This document shows positions 33,734 through 44,500 of a stretch of 55,168 nt of DNA, in pieces; positions within the stretch are counted from its first letter, which is position 1; every line of letters starts with the position of its first letter. The position numbers were made by a program, and so were the translations under genes. The stretch is taken from NCBI GenBank assembly GCA_017507885.1, contig JAFVZY010000098.1, forward strand, positions 1 through 55,168. Reading direction: 5' to 3'. The stretch comes from Candidatus Methanomethylophilaceae archaeon. GTDB lineage: Archaea > Thermoplasmatota > Thermoplasmata > Methanomassiliicoccales > Methanomethylophilaceae. The notes beneath the pieces are model-generated. The model searched no databases, was not told where the DNA came from, and saw nothing but the letters and a program-made list of their open reading frames with translations.

Positions 33734-36661
33734 ATGGTATCTGACGACATCTTCTTCAACATCATGGGCAGCCGGCTGTGCGACGAGATAGTGGGTTTCA
33801 GACAGGGCATATCGATGCATCCGCGTGCGGCGGTCCGTTTCACGGAACCGCTCGTCCTGTCGGAGGACGAGAAGTCCCGTCTCCTTTCGGACAGGGCCCA
33901 TTGGCTGATCATGGACACCGTCTGCATGGCACCCACCGACAGTTCCCCCGAACCCCTGTCGAGGATGGACGAGCTGGTGTCCTTCGTGAAGGAGAATTGG
34001 GGGACCAACGTGATAGTGGTGAACCCCCGTCCGTGCAGGTACCGTCTTGAAGACGGCATAGTGTTCGCCCTGTCCGATTTCGAGGGTTCCAGTCCGGGTT
34101 TCCCCGAGGGTTCCCGTCTCGCGTTGGAGTTGGCCCGCAGGTTGAGGTGCCAGATCCTGAACGTCCCCTTCGAACCCGTCTCCAGGGACGGGGGCAGGTT
34201 CTCCTACGTTCCGCACGTCCTGGGGTATCTGAAGGAGATGACGGACATGTCCGTGACCCGCTGGGACCGCAGGAGGGCGGACATGCTGGCGGTTCAGGCT
34301 CAGATGGAGTCCGACCTGATGGTATCCGACAACGTGATGGACCGTCTGACGTTGAAGTCCATCTACGACGAGAGGATGTCCGAGAGGAGGTACGAGTCCG
34401 TGCCCGAGGTGTGCGAGCTCCTGGCGGAGCTCGGCGACGCCGACGGCATGGGGTGGATGGCCAGGTTGTACAGGGAGGGTCACGGCGTTCCCCCCAACCC
34501 GGGGATGGCCATGGAATGGTACGTCAGGGCGTCCGAGACGGACCTGGGATGGACCACGGAGTATCTGGAGTACCTGTGGACGATGGATTCGGATTTCGCC
34601 AGGGACAGGATGCTGGAGTGCGCCTCCGCATGCTCCCGCAGGGGCCACGGTGGTTCCGCACTGATATTGGCGAGGGCCTGCAGGGACGGAAACGGACTCC
34701 CGCAGGACGGGAGGAAGGCCGTCGCGTGGTACAGGAAGGCGATGGAGCGTGGCGAGAGGGTCGCGGCGGGAGAACTGTATGATTTGATGATGTCGCTGGG
34801 GGGCCGTTACGTACAGAACGCCGGTGTGATGATCGAGAGGCAGGCTGTCCTCGGGAACCCGCATGCGATGGTCAGGATGGCCCGTGCCTCCGACGATATC
34901 GCGGACAGGTTGAAGTGGCTCAAGAGGGCGTGCGCAGAGGACGGGTCCTTCTGTGCGGAGTATGCGGACCTGCTGTGGATGCAGAGGAGGCCGGAGCACG
35001 ATGCGGAACTGGTGAGGGTGCTCACCGGTGCGGGATCCCCCGAGGCCATGTGCCGTCTCGGAAGGGCGTACAGGGACGGTCGCGGCGTCAAGGCGGATCT
35101 GAACGAGGCCGCAAGGCTCATTAGGCCCGCCGTCGGTTCGGTACCGTGGGCCGCTCCGGAGCTTTTCGACATCCTGTGGAGGATAAACACCCCCGAGTCC
35201 AAGGGGGAAATGGTCGCACTCTGCGGAAGGTTCCCGGAGGACCATGCGATGCTGGGGCGCATGGGTCGTGCCCACAGGGACGCTCGCGGTGTGCCGAAGG
35301 ACCTCGTGAAATCCGCAGAATATTTCAGGAATGCGTATTCCTGGAACCAGGTGTGGGGCAACGAGCTGTTCGATGTGCTCTGGTGGATAAACACCCCCGA
35401 GTCGAAGACGGAGATGATGAACGTCATACAACCGTTGGTGGATCGTGGTGACGGTTCCGCATTGGGAAGGATGGGTCGTGCGTACCGCGACGGTCGCGGT
35501 GTGAATCAGGATCTGAACCTCGCGGCGGAATGGATGAGGAAGTCCGCTGGCAGGAACGTCGGTTGGGCCAAGAACGAACTGTTCGACATCCTCTGGAGGA
35601 TCAACACCCCCGAGTCCAAGGAGGAGATGATCAAAGTGGCATCTGATTTCGCTGCTAAGGGCGACGGCAACGCCATGGGGAGGATGGGTCGTGCGTACCG
35701 CGACGGTCGCGGTGTGAACCAGGACCTTGGTATCGCCGCGGATTGGATGCGCAAGGCGATCAGTAGGAACGTCTGGTGGGCACATCACGAGCTGTTCGAT
35801 ATCCTCTGGAGGATCAACACCCCCGAATCGGTCAAGGAGATGATCGACAGGGCGCAGCAACAGGCCGATGCCGGCAACCAGGAGATGATGGGGCGCATGG
35901 GTCGTGCGTATCGCGACGGTCGCGGTGTGCCGAAGGACCTCGTAAAATCCGCCGAGTGGTTCAGGAAGGCCCTTCCGAAGAACATCTGGTGGACGAACGA
36001 GTTCTTCGATGTGCTCTGGGCGATCAACACTCCCGAATCCCTGAAGGAGATGATGAATGTAATCAAACCCCTCGTGGACCGCGGTGACGGTAACGCCATG
36101 GGAAGGATGGGGCGCGCCCATCGTGACGGGCGCGGCGTCGGGCAGGACCTGAACAAGGCCGCCGAATGGATGAGGAAGTCCGCGGAGAAGAACGTCGGCT
36201 GGGCGAAGATCGAGTTGTTCGACACCCTCTGGAGGATCAACACCCCGCAGACCGATGAGGAGATGATCAGGGTGGCGTCGGATTTCGCCGCCAAGGGTGA
36301 TCCCAACGCCATGGGAAGGATGGGTCGCGCCCATCGCGACGGGCGCGGTGTGCCCAGGGACCTCGTGAAATCAGCGGAATGGTTCAGAAAGGCCCTTCCG
36401 AAGAACATCTGGTTCACCAATGAGCTCTTCGACGTGCTTTGGGCGATCGAAACCCCCGAAACGGATGCGGAGATGCTGAGGATCGTGAAACCGATGGTGG
36501 ATCGTGGGGATCACGGTGCCATGGGCAGATTCGCCCGCATGCACCGTGACGGCAGGGGTGTGGAAAGGAACCTGGACCTTGCCAGGGAATGGTTCATACG
36601 CGCCGTCGATAAGAACAAGGTGTGGGAGAAGGAGTTGACGGCGTTGCCGCCGTCGGAGTGA
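33734..36661 (+). CDS. Large Sel1-like repeat protein with unassigned N-terminal domain
   Basis: 975 residues. Residues 1 to about 225 form an alpha/beta domain (FFNIMGSRLCDEIVGFRQG, HWLIMDTVCMA, NVIVVNPRPCRYRL, ILNVPFEPVSRDGG) vaguely resembling SGNH-like DUF6270 proteins, which I hold only tentatively. From about 235 on there are Sel1-like (TPR-related) repeats, first diverged, then six or more nearly identical 70-71-residue units, each with GRMGRAYRDGRGV and ELFDILWRINTPES. Sel1 arrays are protein-binding solenoids. ATG 33734 is chosen because TTATAAAAA near 33700 gives a leaderless start. No signal peptide is seen. Confidence 0.82.
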   Translation: MVSDDIFFNIMGSRLCDEIVGFRQGISMHPRAAVRFTEPLVLSEDEKSRLLSDRAHWLIMDTVCMAPTDSSPEPLSRMDELVSFVKENWGTNVIVVNPRPCRYRLEDGIVFALSDFEGSSPGFPEGSRLALELARRLRCQILNVPFEPVSRDGGRFSYVPHVLGYLKEMTDMSVTRWDRRRADMLAVQAQMESDLMVSDNVMDRLTLKSIYDERMSERRYESVPEVCELLAELGDADGMGWMARLYREGHGVPPNPGMAMEWYVRASETDLGWTTEYLEYLWTMDSDFARDRMLECASACSRRGHGGSALILARACRDGNGLPQDGRKAVAWYRKAMERGERVAAGELYDLMMSLGGRYVQNAGVMIERQAVLGNPHAMVRMARASDDIADRLKWLKRACAEDGSFCAEYADLLWMQRRPEHDAELVRVLTGAGSPEAMCRLGRAYRDGRGVKADLNEAARLIRPAVGSVPWAAPELFDILWRINTPESKGEMVALCGRFPEDHAMLGRMGRAHRDARGVPKDLVKSAEYFRNAYSWNQVWGNELFDVLWWINTPESKTEMMNVIQPLVDRGDGSALGRMGRAYRDGRGVNQDLNLAAEWMRKSAGRNVGWAKNELFDILWRINTPESKEEMIKVASDFAAKGDGNAMGRMGRAYRDGRGVNQDLGIAADWMRKAISRNVWWAHHELFDILWRINTPESVKEMIDRAQQQADAGNQEMMGRMGRAYRDGRGVPKDLVKSAEWFRKALPKNIWWTNEFFDVLWAINTPESLKEMMNVIKPLVDRGDGNAMGRMGRAHRDGRGVGQDLNKAAEWMRKSAEKNVGWAKIELFDTLWRINTPQTDEEMIRVASDFAAKGDPNAMGRMGRAHRDGRGVPRDLVKSAEWFRKALPKNIWFTNELFDVLWAIETPETDAEMLRIVKPMVDRGDHGAMGRFARMHRDGRGVERNLDLAREWFIRAVDKNKVWEKELTALPPSE
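35040..36600 (+). repeat. Tandem 210-213-bp DNA repeats encoding Sel1 double units
   Basis: The marker atgggtc/atggggc followed by the RAxRDGRG codons recurs at 35471, 35684, 35897 and 36107, i.e. every 213, 213 and 210 bp, with high nucleotide similarity. Such arrays can expand or contract by recombination. Confidence 0.75.
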
Positions 36662-36663
36662 TC

Positions 36664-37662
36664 TCACTCCCTTCTCTTCTTCTCCCAGGCGTACGCGGTG
36701 GAGATGCTGTCCGCTAGGGTGCGTCTGGGATTCCATCCCAGGATCCCCTTTGCCTTCCTGTTGTCGGCCACCAGGGATGCCGGGTCCCCCGGTCTCCTCC
36801 CCTCGACCTTCAACGGAATCCTCTGTCCGGTGATCCTTTCGCATTCGTCGAAGACCTCCTTCACCGTGCTTCCGTCGTTGGTTCCCAGGTTGAAGAAATC
36901 GGTGGTTCCGCCGTTCTCAAGGTATTTCAATGCCAACACGTGGGCGTCCGCCAGGTCCTCCACGTTCACATAGTCCCTAACACATGTTCCGTCCCTGGTC
37001 GGGTAGTCGTCTCCGAACATTTTGAAATCCCCCTCGCCGCCGAACGTGGACTTCAATATGTTGGGGATCAGGTGGGTTTCTGGGACGTGCCATTCGCCCA
37101 CCCTGTTCAGGTGGTCCGCACCGGCGACGTTGAAGTACCTGAGCCTCACGCTCCTGAGTCCGTACGACTTGTCGTAGTCGTCCATCATCTGTTCGATGAC
37201 CAGTTTGGAACTGCCGTAGGGGTTGATGGGGTTCTGGGGGTGTTTCTCGTCGATAGGTATGTACTCCGGTTCACCGTAGGTGGCGGCGGTCGAGGAGAAC
37301 ACGATGCTGTTCACCCCGTGGGAGCGCATGGAATCCAGGAGGTGCATGGTGCCGACGACGTTGTTGTTCCAGTATTTCGACGGGTCCCTCATGGATTCGG
37401 CCACCTGGGAATATGCCGCGAAGTGGACGACCGCATCCACACGGTGGGTTTCGAACACCCTGTCGATGTCGTCGATGTTCATGAGGTCGCCCTCCATGAC
37501 GTCCACGACCCTACCTTTGCAATCCAGGTTCTTCAGGGTCTCGGCGGTCTCCCTGTGTCCGATCTCCATGGAATCGAAGATCACCACGTCGTATCCGCTT
37601 TCGAGGAGTGCTATGACGCAGTGGCTTCCTATGTATCCCGCACCACCGGTGACCAGGATCAT
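36664..37662 (-). CDS. galE: UDP-glucose 4-epimerase
   Basis: Interconverts UDP-glucose and UDP-galactose, feeding UDP-galactopyranose to the mutase encoded just upstream. 332 residues: the NAD-binding GGAGYIGSH at residues 6-14, DSMEIGHRE, the catalytic Ser-Thr in VFSSTAATYGEPE, the YGSSK Tyr-Lys pair, RYFNVAGA and RDYVNVEDLADAH. Length and motifs are those of standard GalE. ATG 37662 overlaps the glf stop codon (ATGA), so the two are translationally coupled. The frame is open further upstream inside glf, but the Rossmann start defines the N-terminus. Confidence 0.94.
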   Translation of the reverse strand: MILVTGGAGYIGSHCVIALLESGYDVVIFDSMEIGHRETAETLKNLDCKGRVVDVMEGDLMNIDDIDRVFETHRVDAVVHFAAYSQVAESMRDPSKYWNNNVVGTMHLLDSMRSHGVNSIVFSSTAATYGEPEYIPIDEKHPQNPINPYGSSKLVIEQMMDDYDKSYGLRSVRLRYFNVAGADHLNRVGEWHVPETHLIPNILKSTFGGEGDFKMFGDDYPTRDGTCVRDYVNVEDLADAHVLALKYLENGGTTDFFNLGTNDGSTVKEVFDECERITGQRIPLKVEGRRPGDPASLVADNRKAKGILGWNPRRTLADSISTAYAWEKKRRE

Positions 37663-38777
37663 TCGAATACCTCTTCGAACAGATCCATGGCCCTCAGCAC
37701 GGCTTTGTCCATGTCGTAGTACCTGTAGTCCCCGAGTCTTCCCAGGAAGTGGATGTTGGACCTCTCCCTGGATGCTTCGAGGTACCTGTCGTAGAGTTCG
37801 GTGTTCTCCCGTCCGGGGATGGGGTAGTACCTCTCGTTCCTCCCGGGTTCGAAGAACTCGCTGTACTCCTTGGCGATGACGGTCCTGGGGGATTGGTCGT
37901 TCAGATAGTACTTGTACTCGTGGACCCTGGTGAAGTCGTAGTTGCAGGGGTAGTTGACGACGGCGTTGGGGAGGTAGTGCTCCATGTCGTACTCCTCGAA
38001 CTCGAAGTACACGCTCCTGTAGGGGAGGGCCCCGAACCTGTAGTCCATGTGCTCGTCTATGGCCCCGCAGTGGAACACGTGCTCGTAGTCGTCCAGGTTC
38101 AGCGAGGATGCCTCCGTGTTCAGGGACACCTCGATGTTGGGGTGGTCCAGCATCCTCTCGATCATTGTCGTGTAGCCTTCGAGGGGGATTCCCTGATACG
38201 TGTCCTGGAAGTAGCGGTCGTCCCTGCTGAGGTAGACCGGGACCCTTGCCGTGACCGCACCGTCCACACCCTCGGGGGAGGTGCCCCACTGCTTGGTGGT
38301 GTAGTGGAGGAACACCTTCTCGTAGACGTAGTCGGCGAGGAACTTCAGGTCGGGGTCGTCCTGGTTGCCGAACTCCATGATGGGGATCTTCCTGTTGTAT
38401 TGGAACTTCTCCAGGAGTTTGGATTCCAATCTGTCTGCCAGTTCCCCGGGGAACACGTCGCGGATGGTGTTGAAGTTGAACGGGATGGTGGTCTCTATCC
38501 CGTCTATGAGGGCGATGACCTTGTGCATGTATGTGTTGAATCCGGTGAATTGGCGGAGGAACCTCCAGACGTCGTCGTTAGACGTGTGGAAGATGTGGGA
38601 TCCGTACTTGTGGATCATTATGCCGTTGTCGTCGCGGTAGTCGTAGCAGTTCCCGGCGATGTGGTCCTTGCGGTCGATCACAAGCACCTTCCTGTCGAGT
38701 TTCGTTGCGATGAGGTTGGCCATGGTGGCACCGGATATCCCGGCACCGATCACGAGAACGGGGTGTTCGGAGGACAC
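37659..38777 (-). CDS. glf: UDP-galactopyranose mutase
   Basis: FAD enzyme that converts UDP-galactopyranose to UDP-galactofuranose. 372 residues: the FAD-binding VLVIGAGISGATMAN at the start, YGSHIFHTSND, the TKQWG...VTARVPVYLSRDDRYF block of the active site with its conserved Arg, and the later IPGRENTELYDRYL and GRLGDYRYYDMDKA motifs that bind flavin. The length is normal and all the main motifs are present. It leads a two-gene operon with galE. The GlfT2-like transferase at 23.5 kb is the probable consumer of its product. Confidence 0.95.
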   Translation of the reverse strand: MSSEHPVLVIGAGISGATMANLIATKLDRKVLVIDRKDHIAGNCYDYRDDNGIMIHKYGSHIFHTSNDDVWRFLRQFTGFNTYMHKVIALIDGIETTIPFNFNTIRDVFPGELADRLESKLLEKFQYNRKIPIMEFGNQDDPDLKFLADYVYEKVFLHYTTKQWGTSPEGVDGAVTARVPVYLSRDDRYFQDTYQGIPLEGYTTMIERMLDHPNIEVSLNTEASSLNLDDYEHVFHCGAIDEHMDYRFGALPYRSVYFEFEEYDMEHYLPNAVVNYPCNYDFTRVHEYKYYLNDQSPRTVIAKEYSEFFEPGRNERYYPIPGRENTELYDRYLEASRERSNIHFLGRLGDYRYYDMDKAVLRAMDLFEEVFE

Positions 38778-38839
38778 GGGGGCATAATCGATACATCCTG
38801 TATAAGTCTATTTTTAAAATAGTGGAGGAAAGGGGTTTG

Positions 38840-38859
38840 GAGGGGGTTCGAACCCCCTC
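38840..38859 (-). terminator. Hairpin after the 851-aa surface protein gene
   Basis: A perfect inverted repeat GAGGGGG (38840-38846) and CCCCCTC (38853-38859) with a TTCGAA loop, 14 bp past the stop on the minus strand. It looks like a tRNA T-arm, but no other tRNA element surrounds it. Confidence 0.5.
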
Positions 38860-38872
38860 GTTCGGGTCCGAT

Positions 38873-41428
38873 TCAACCCTTTCTGGTGTAGTAATAGGTG
38901 ACGGCCGCGATGACGATCACTATCGCGATGACCGCACCCAGGATTATCCACTGGGTGTTGTCCTCCACCACCTCGGAGGCCGCTCCCGGGGTCTCCTCGG
39001 CGATCATGTAGACGGAGAAGTGGGGGAGGGTCATGTCGATCTTTCCGTTCTGGTACTTGGAGTCCATCATGGCCTTGATCCCCAGGTCGTCGACGAAGTA
39101 GACCACGACGTCCATGGCGGGGTCCTTTTTGACGTAGTCCATGGTCACATGGGCCTTTCCTCCGAAGTCGGGCAGGGGTTGACCGTTGATGGTGATGCCC
39201 AGTTCGTAGAAGGCATTTTCCCCTATGGTTCCGGCCTGCTTGTCGGTGAGGTCCGCCTTCTTTCCGGGGATGAAGGTCATCCTGATGTCCCCGTTCAGTC
39301 CGGACAGGGTCTTCACAGCCATCCCGTCGAACCTGACGTCCACGGAGGTTCCGGTGACGAGCAGCTCCGTCCCGGAGTCCTTCAGTCCCTGAAGGGCATC
39401 GCCGAACACGGCGGTCCCGTCGGTGGTGGTGACGGCGATCACCGGCGTGGCGGTGGAACCGGCGACGGTCGCGGCCTTCTTCGCTGCGGAGACCGCATCC
39501 GTCATGGTGTCTTTAGAGATGACCTGGACGGTGGCGGTCACGTTTCCGGAATCCGCGGACGCCCGGACGTTCCCGATCGTCGCGGTCGCGGAGACGGTGC
39601 CGTCGGTCGCGGTGTTCTTCCAGACATGGATGTTTCCGTCCGTGTAGGATTCGGTGACGTTTCCGGACTGGTCGACGGTGGTGACGTATCCCTCGGAGTA
39701 GGTGAAGACCGCGGAGACGACGACGTCGGACTGGACGTTCGACACGGTGTAGACGACCTTGGCCCCGACGGGGTTCCCTCCGATGACGAGGTCGGTGAGC
39801 ATGTAATTCTCATCGGCGACGACGGTGATCCTCACGGAACCTCCGGCCACGACCTCGTTCCTGTCGGCGGTTATGGTTCCGTCCCCGTTCTGCTGTATGA
39901 CGACGTCGTAGATGTCGGTGACGGGTTTCCACTGTGCGTAGAGGGTCACATCAGAGGTGACGACGAGGGTGGATCCGACGCCATAGGATGTTCCGGAACC
40001 GTCCGCGGCGGTGTTCCACCCCTCGAATGCGTATCCTTCCCTTGCGAGGTCCCCCGCTTCGGCGACGATCGCATCGGTTCCGTTCACGTAGACGGCGGAC
40101 TGGGGTGCGGTACCTGAGGTGTTGCCGTTCCCGTCGTAGGAGACGGTGTATTCGGTGACGTCCCTGAATGTAGCGTCGACCCTCCATTCGGTAGCGGGGA
40201 TGGTGAATGCCCTGGTGAGGAGGATGTTCTTCACGACCTCGTTTTCACCGTCGTTGTAGGTGAGGGTCATGGTGTCGATGACGTAGTTCTCCTTCACGGT
40301 CAATCCGAGTGCGATGCACTCGGGGTCGAGGGTGGGGAGGACGTACACCTGGTTGCCATCGTCGTTCACGAGGAGGGGGTCCGCGACGGTGGCCTGGTCG
40401 ACGATCTGGAATCCCATCTCCATGGAGATCACGGGGTATTCCGGATACCCGGTCTCGAATGCGAGGGTGCCCTTCGCGAGGTAGATCCCCTCCACATCGG
40501 TCTCGAATGCGGCGACGGGGGTGTCCCAGACATCGGATCCCATGGATCCGACGAGTCCGTTGACGAGTTTCTGGAAGTTGTCCGCACCGGTCTCGGTAAC
40601 GTATCCCGTCAGGTCGAAGACCATCTCATCGTCCCCGATGTCGGTGGTGAAGGTCACGGAGTTCATGAGACCGGTCATCCCGATGACCTTTCCGAAGACC
40701 ATGTTGTACATGTACGCGTACTCGAACCCGAGGATCTTGTCGCATGTGAATCCGTCGACGGATGCCAGGGCATCCTTGACTGACATGTATCCCCCGAGGT
40801 TGTAGGTGTTTACGGACACCACGGGCATGCCGGTGTACTGGAGGTCGACGATCCCCTGGAGGTCTCCGAGGAATCCGATGGCCATGTCGTTGACGTTCCT
40901 GAGGACGAGGCGGACCTCGGTGGATGTGGTGGGGAGGTCCTCCCCGTCCATGTTCCTGTCTATGACGATGTCGTATGCGAGGTACTCCTGCTGGTACGTC
41001 GCCTCGAGGTTCCAGATGTTGTCATAGGCATCCTTCACAAAGGTGTATGCGAACGCCTGGATGTTTCCGAAGTCGGGTTTCCCGTCATCGGCGATGGTGT
41101 ATCCGTCGACGGTGATGGTGTATCCCTCGGCGGCATCGACGATCTTCCCGATGATCCCGTTGATGTCGATTTCGGCATTCTGGAATGCGAAGAGGTCGAC
41201 GACGACGTCGATCCCGTCGTCGTCCATGGTCAGTTCCAGGAACGGGTGTTCGGGGTCGGCGGACGTGACGATGCCGTCGATGACCGTGTTGGCATCCGTG
41301 ACGAACCGTTCGCCGGATGTGAGGTCGCCCTCCTCCGCGGAGTACCCGTCCCAGTCGGGAACGACCGCGAGGCAGAGTGCGACGGCGAAGGCCACGGTCG
41401 CCAGTGCTGTTATGTGTGTCTTGTTCAT
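38873..41428 (-). CDS. Secreted surface protein with Listeria-Bacteroides (InlB B-type) repeat and C-terminal anchor
   Basis: About 851 residues. Signal peptide THITALATVAFAVALCLAV; a long N-terminal beta-rich region with no recognised family; one List-Bact repeat around residues 430-510 (VSYDGNGN...GYAFEGWNTAADGSG...VTLYAQW); a Bacteroides-type beta domain after it (ITADRNEVVAGGSVRITV...); and a C-terminal membrane helix WIILGAVIAIVIVIAAVTYYY with a short basic tail. The bulk is therefore outside the cell. ATG 41428 gives a clean signal peptide; ATG 41440 is an alternative. It probably serves in adhesion or as a surface coat protein. Confidence 0.8.
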   Translation of the reverse strand: MNKTHITALATVAFAVALCLAVVPDWDGYSAEEGDLTSGERFVTDANTVIDGIVTSADPEHPFLELTMDDDGIDVVVDLFAFQNAEIDINGIIGKIVDAAEGYTITVDGYTIADDGKPDFGNIQAFAYTFVKDAYDNIWNLEATYQQEYLAYDIVIDRNMDGEDLPTTSTEVRLVLRNVNDMAIGFLGDLQGIVDLQYTGMPVVSVNTYNLGGYMSVKDALASVDGFTCDKILGFEYAYMYNMVFGKVIGMTGLMNSVTFTTDIGDDEMVFDLTGYVTETGADNFQKLVNGLVGSMGSDVWDTPVAAFETDVEGIYLAKGTLAFETGYPEYPVISMEMGFQIVDQATVADPLLVNDDGNQVYVLPTLDPECIALGLTVKENYVIDTMTLTYNDGENEVVKNILLTRAFTIPATEWRVDATFRDVTEYTVSYDGNGNTSGTAPQSAVYVNGTDAIVAEAGDLAREGYAFEGWNTAADGSGTSYGVGSTLVVTSDVTLYAQWKPVTDIYDVVIQQNGDGTITADRNEVVAGGSVRITVVADENYMLTDLVIGGNPVGAKVVYTVSNVQSDVVVSAVFTYSEGYVTTVDQSGNVTESYTDGNIHVWKNTATDGTVSATATIGNVRASADSGNVTATVQVISKDTMTDAVSAAKKAATVAGSTATPVIAVTTTDGTAVFGDALQGLKDSGTELLVTGTSVDVRFDGMAVKTLSGLNGDIRMTFIPGKKADLTDKQAGTIGENAFYELGITINGQPLPDFGGKAHVTMDYVKKDPAMDVVVYFVDDLGIKAMMDSKYQNGKIDMTLPHFSVYMIAEETPGAASEVVEDNTQWIILGAVIAIVIVIAAVTYYYTRKG

Positions 41429-41521
41429 GTTACCACTCATCGGATTCCGGAGCCGGTGTACCACGGATGGAATCGATGTGTTCGCAGTGGCCGATGTTGC
41501 TTATAAACGGGGAGAAAGGTT

Positions 41522-41548
41522 CCACGGGGATGATGTAACTCCCCGTGG
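41522..41548 (-). terminator. Hairpin terminator of the 1139-aa surface protein gene
   Basis: A perfect 8-bp stem CCACGGGG (41522-41529) and CCCCGTGG (41541-41548) with an 11-nt loop, 9 bp beyond the stop on the minus strand and ahead of the next gene's promoter. Confidence 0.6.
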
Positions 41549-41556
41549 GTTTGGAT

Positions 41557-44500
41557 TCAGGTCCTGAGGCGCATGTATACGACTGTTCCGACCACGATGG
41601 CGATGGCCGCCAACCCGATGATCAGGTACGTCCATGGGAACCCTGATTCCTCGTGGACCCCGTCGTCGGTGATGCGGTACAGGGACAGGCTGTCCGTCTG
41701 GAACACCACCTTCCCGTCTTCGACCTTGAAGGTGCGCGGTTCGATGGAACCGTTCCCGTTCAAACGGTCCACCGATGTCACCCTGCCCTCCGGGGTGTAG
41801 TCCACCGACACGTATGCGGTCCCGCCGAGTTCGGAGACCGTTCCGTCGTTGATCTCTATGCTCACGACGGTCATGGGGCCGGCGGCATCCCTCTGGGAAT
41901 CGTTCATGTCGTCCTTCGAGGCGATCGAGATGTCGAATGTCGCATCACCTTCGGAGAAAACATTCCCCAACGTGTCCTTGGGCAGCTTCAGAGAAATCCC
42001 GTTGCATTCGACGGTCAGGGAGTTCACATCGACCTTCGGGATGGTGGCCGGTCCCGTGGACACGACCGTCAGGTCCAGGGGTGCGTTTCTTCCGGTCTGG
42101 CTCTCCGCTATCGACGCCATGTTCTCCAACGAATCCATGACGGTGGATTCCATCCTCTGTCCCGGAAGGATGACGGTGGCGACCGTCGTGGAACCGTTTT
42201 TCGTCACTGAGGATACTGCCTTCAGGTCACCCGAGGTCACCACGGATTCCAGAAGGTCCGTCCCGTTCTGGGATTCCACCTTCGTGAGCACGGTTCTGCA
42301 TCCGTCCACGGTGGATTCGATAATCGTGGATACCGTTCCGTCGTCGTTGACGACGGTGGATGTCCCCGGCGCGGGTACGAATTCCACGGAGAGGACATGG
42401 TCCGATGACACGGTTATGGTCTGAACGGCGGATGCGGGGATATCCGTGCCGTCCAGTTTCACCGAATCTATGCGGAATCCGTTGTCCGGAATCAGGTTGA
42501 TGGTGAACGTGTATCCCAACGGGTGTCTGACCCTGTCCGGATTCGCTATGCCCTCCCCCGTGACCTCCACGGTCACGTCGTGGAACGGCAGCGCCTTCCA
42601 TTGTGCCGTCAGGACGAGGCTTCCGGCGGGCATGGTCGCCGGTATCCCCGGTTCCCATCCGAGGAAACCGTATCCGTATCTGACGGGTGCTTCGGGAATC
42701 GGAATCGCCTTGCCGTATGTGACGAGGATGGAATCCACGGGTGTCCCGCCTGCGGAATCAAACGTCACTAGGTATTCGTTGATCTTCCACTGGGCCTTCA
42801 CGGTCGTGCCCTTCCAGGGCATGGTCGCCGGCAGTTCTGGGGACCATCCCATGAACGTGTACCCCTCGCGGGTCGGATCCTCAGGTTTGGTCACGGGGGT
42901 TCCGTATTCCTGGGTCATCGGTTCGACCGATGAACCGCCTGCGGAATCGAACGTGATGGCGTACGTCCCCACCTCCCAGACGGCGTACAGGAAGACGTCC
43001 GAATCAATGGGGATGACGTCGCCTTCGTGATAGGCGGTCCCGGTGCCGTCGGGGGAGGTGTTCCACTCCCTGAACTCGTGGCCGGTGAACTCCATGCCCC
43101 CCGGTCCGAGGACGGTGACGTCACCTTCGTGACCGGCCGTGTCCCTGGGCACATGTCCGTCGTAATCCGCGTTTCCGTCGTATACGATGTAGTTCCCCTC
43201 GCCACCGGTGAAGGTCCAGATGGCGTGGAGCGTGACATCCTTCGTCATTTCCACCGCATCCCCTTCGCGATAGGCGGTCCCGGTGCCGTCGGGGGAGGTG
43301 TTCCACTCCTTGAACACATGACGGATCATGTAGATGTCGGATGAACCGGCGACGGTCGCATCGGAACCGTGGGCGTACGGAGTCCCGTCCTTCGGAACAT
43401 CGCCGTTACCGCCGTTCAGATCATAGGACAATACGAATGCCGAACTGACCCAGGATCCCGTGACGTGTGATGCGATGTCCATGGTCCCCCTGACCGATTC
43501 TGATACGGAGAGGTATTCGATGGTTCCGATCCCGTGTTGTTGGGAATCGACGATCTGGCACGTCTCCCCCGGGACCATGTCGAACATGGTCCCGTAGGAG
43601 GAGAACAGGAATCCCGACGATTGGAACCTGGACAGGTTCCTGATGGACGATCCGTTGAAGGAACCGGTGGCACCGTGTTCCAGTCTCCCCTCGGACACAT
43701 CCGCATCCCCTCTCACGTGGATCATGGCGCCGGGGGTTCCGGAGACGGTCCCCCTGAACTTCCCCTCGATAATCATGGTCCCGTCGATGTTCAGCATCGC
43801 GGTGTCGGGATACCAGGGTGATGCCGCAAGGGTCTCGGGTCTCGGGTAGTGCTTGTCCCTGAACTCCGTGGAATACAGTCCGGGGAACACCTGCAACTCC
43901 CCCTTCACCCTCAGGACGGCGTCGGATGAGACGGTCATTTGTGCACCCGGAAGGAGTCTGAAACCGTCGTTGACGACGTATTCCCCGTTCCTGAGCGTGT
44001 AGCTGTAGTTGTAGGGGACGGAGAACACCGTTTCCGCCGTGTCCGCGGATTCCCCTCTGAAGTGGATGACGATGGAGCCCGTTTCGGCACCGCCGGATAT
44101 GACGATGTCCTTCCTTCCGATGTCGCGGTATATGTTACTCTCCCAATCCTCCTCCAGATACGCCCTCGGTTCGTATGTGGACGTGTATGTGGAGCCGGGG
44201 GACAGGACGATGAACCCGTCGTCCTTCCCGATGAGGGTCACCTCCGCCTTGTTGTACTGTTTGTCGGCGTAGAGGTTCATCATACCCATGAGGACGGAGC
44301 CGTGTTCCATCTTGAACTGGGATTGGATGTTGATCACCGCGTATCTGTCGAAGGGGGACTGTCCATCGGTGTACTGCACATAGACGCAATCGCCTCCCAC
44401 GTAATCCGTGACCACGAACGGTTCGTAGATCCTGGAACCGTCTTTGCAATCCACCATGCCGGTTCCCTTGATGTATCCGTGGCATCTCAGGACGCCCCCG

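Noticed and set aside
35040-36600. Regular 213-bp repeats as a CRISPR-like or satellite array.
   Set aside because: The units are in-frame coding DNA for Sel1 repeats, far longer than CRISPR repeats, and have no spacers.
38835-38860. GGGGGTTCGAACCCCC looks like a tRNA T-arm, so possible tRNA or attachment site.
   Set aside because: No acceptor stem, D-arm, anticodon arm or CCA-like end fits around it. Its place right after a stop codon fits a terminator hairpin.
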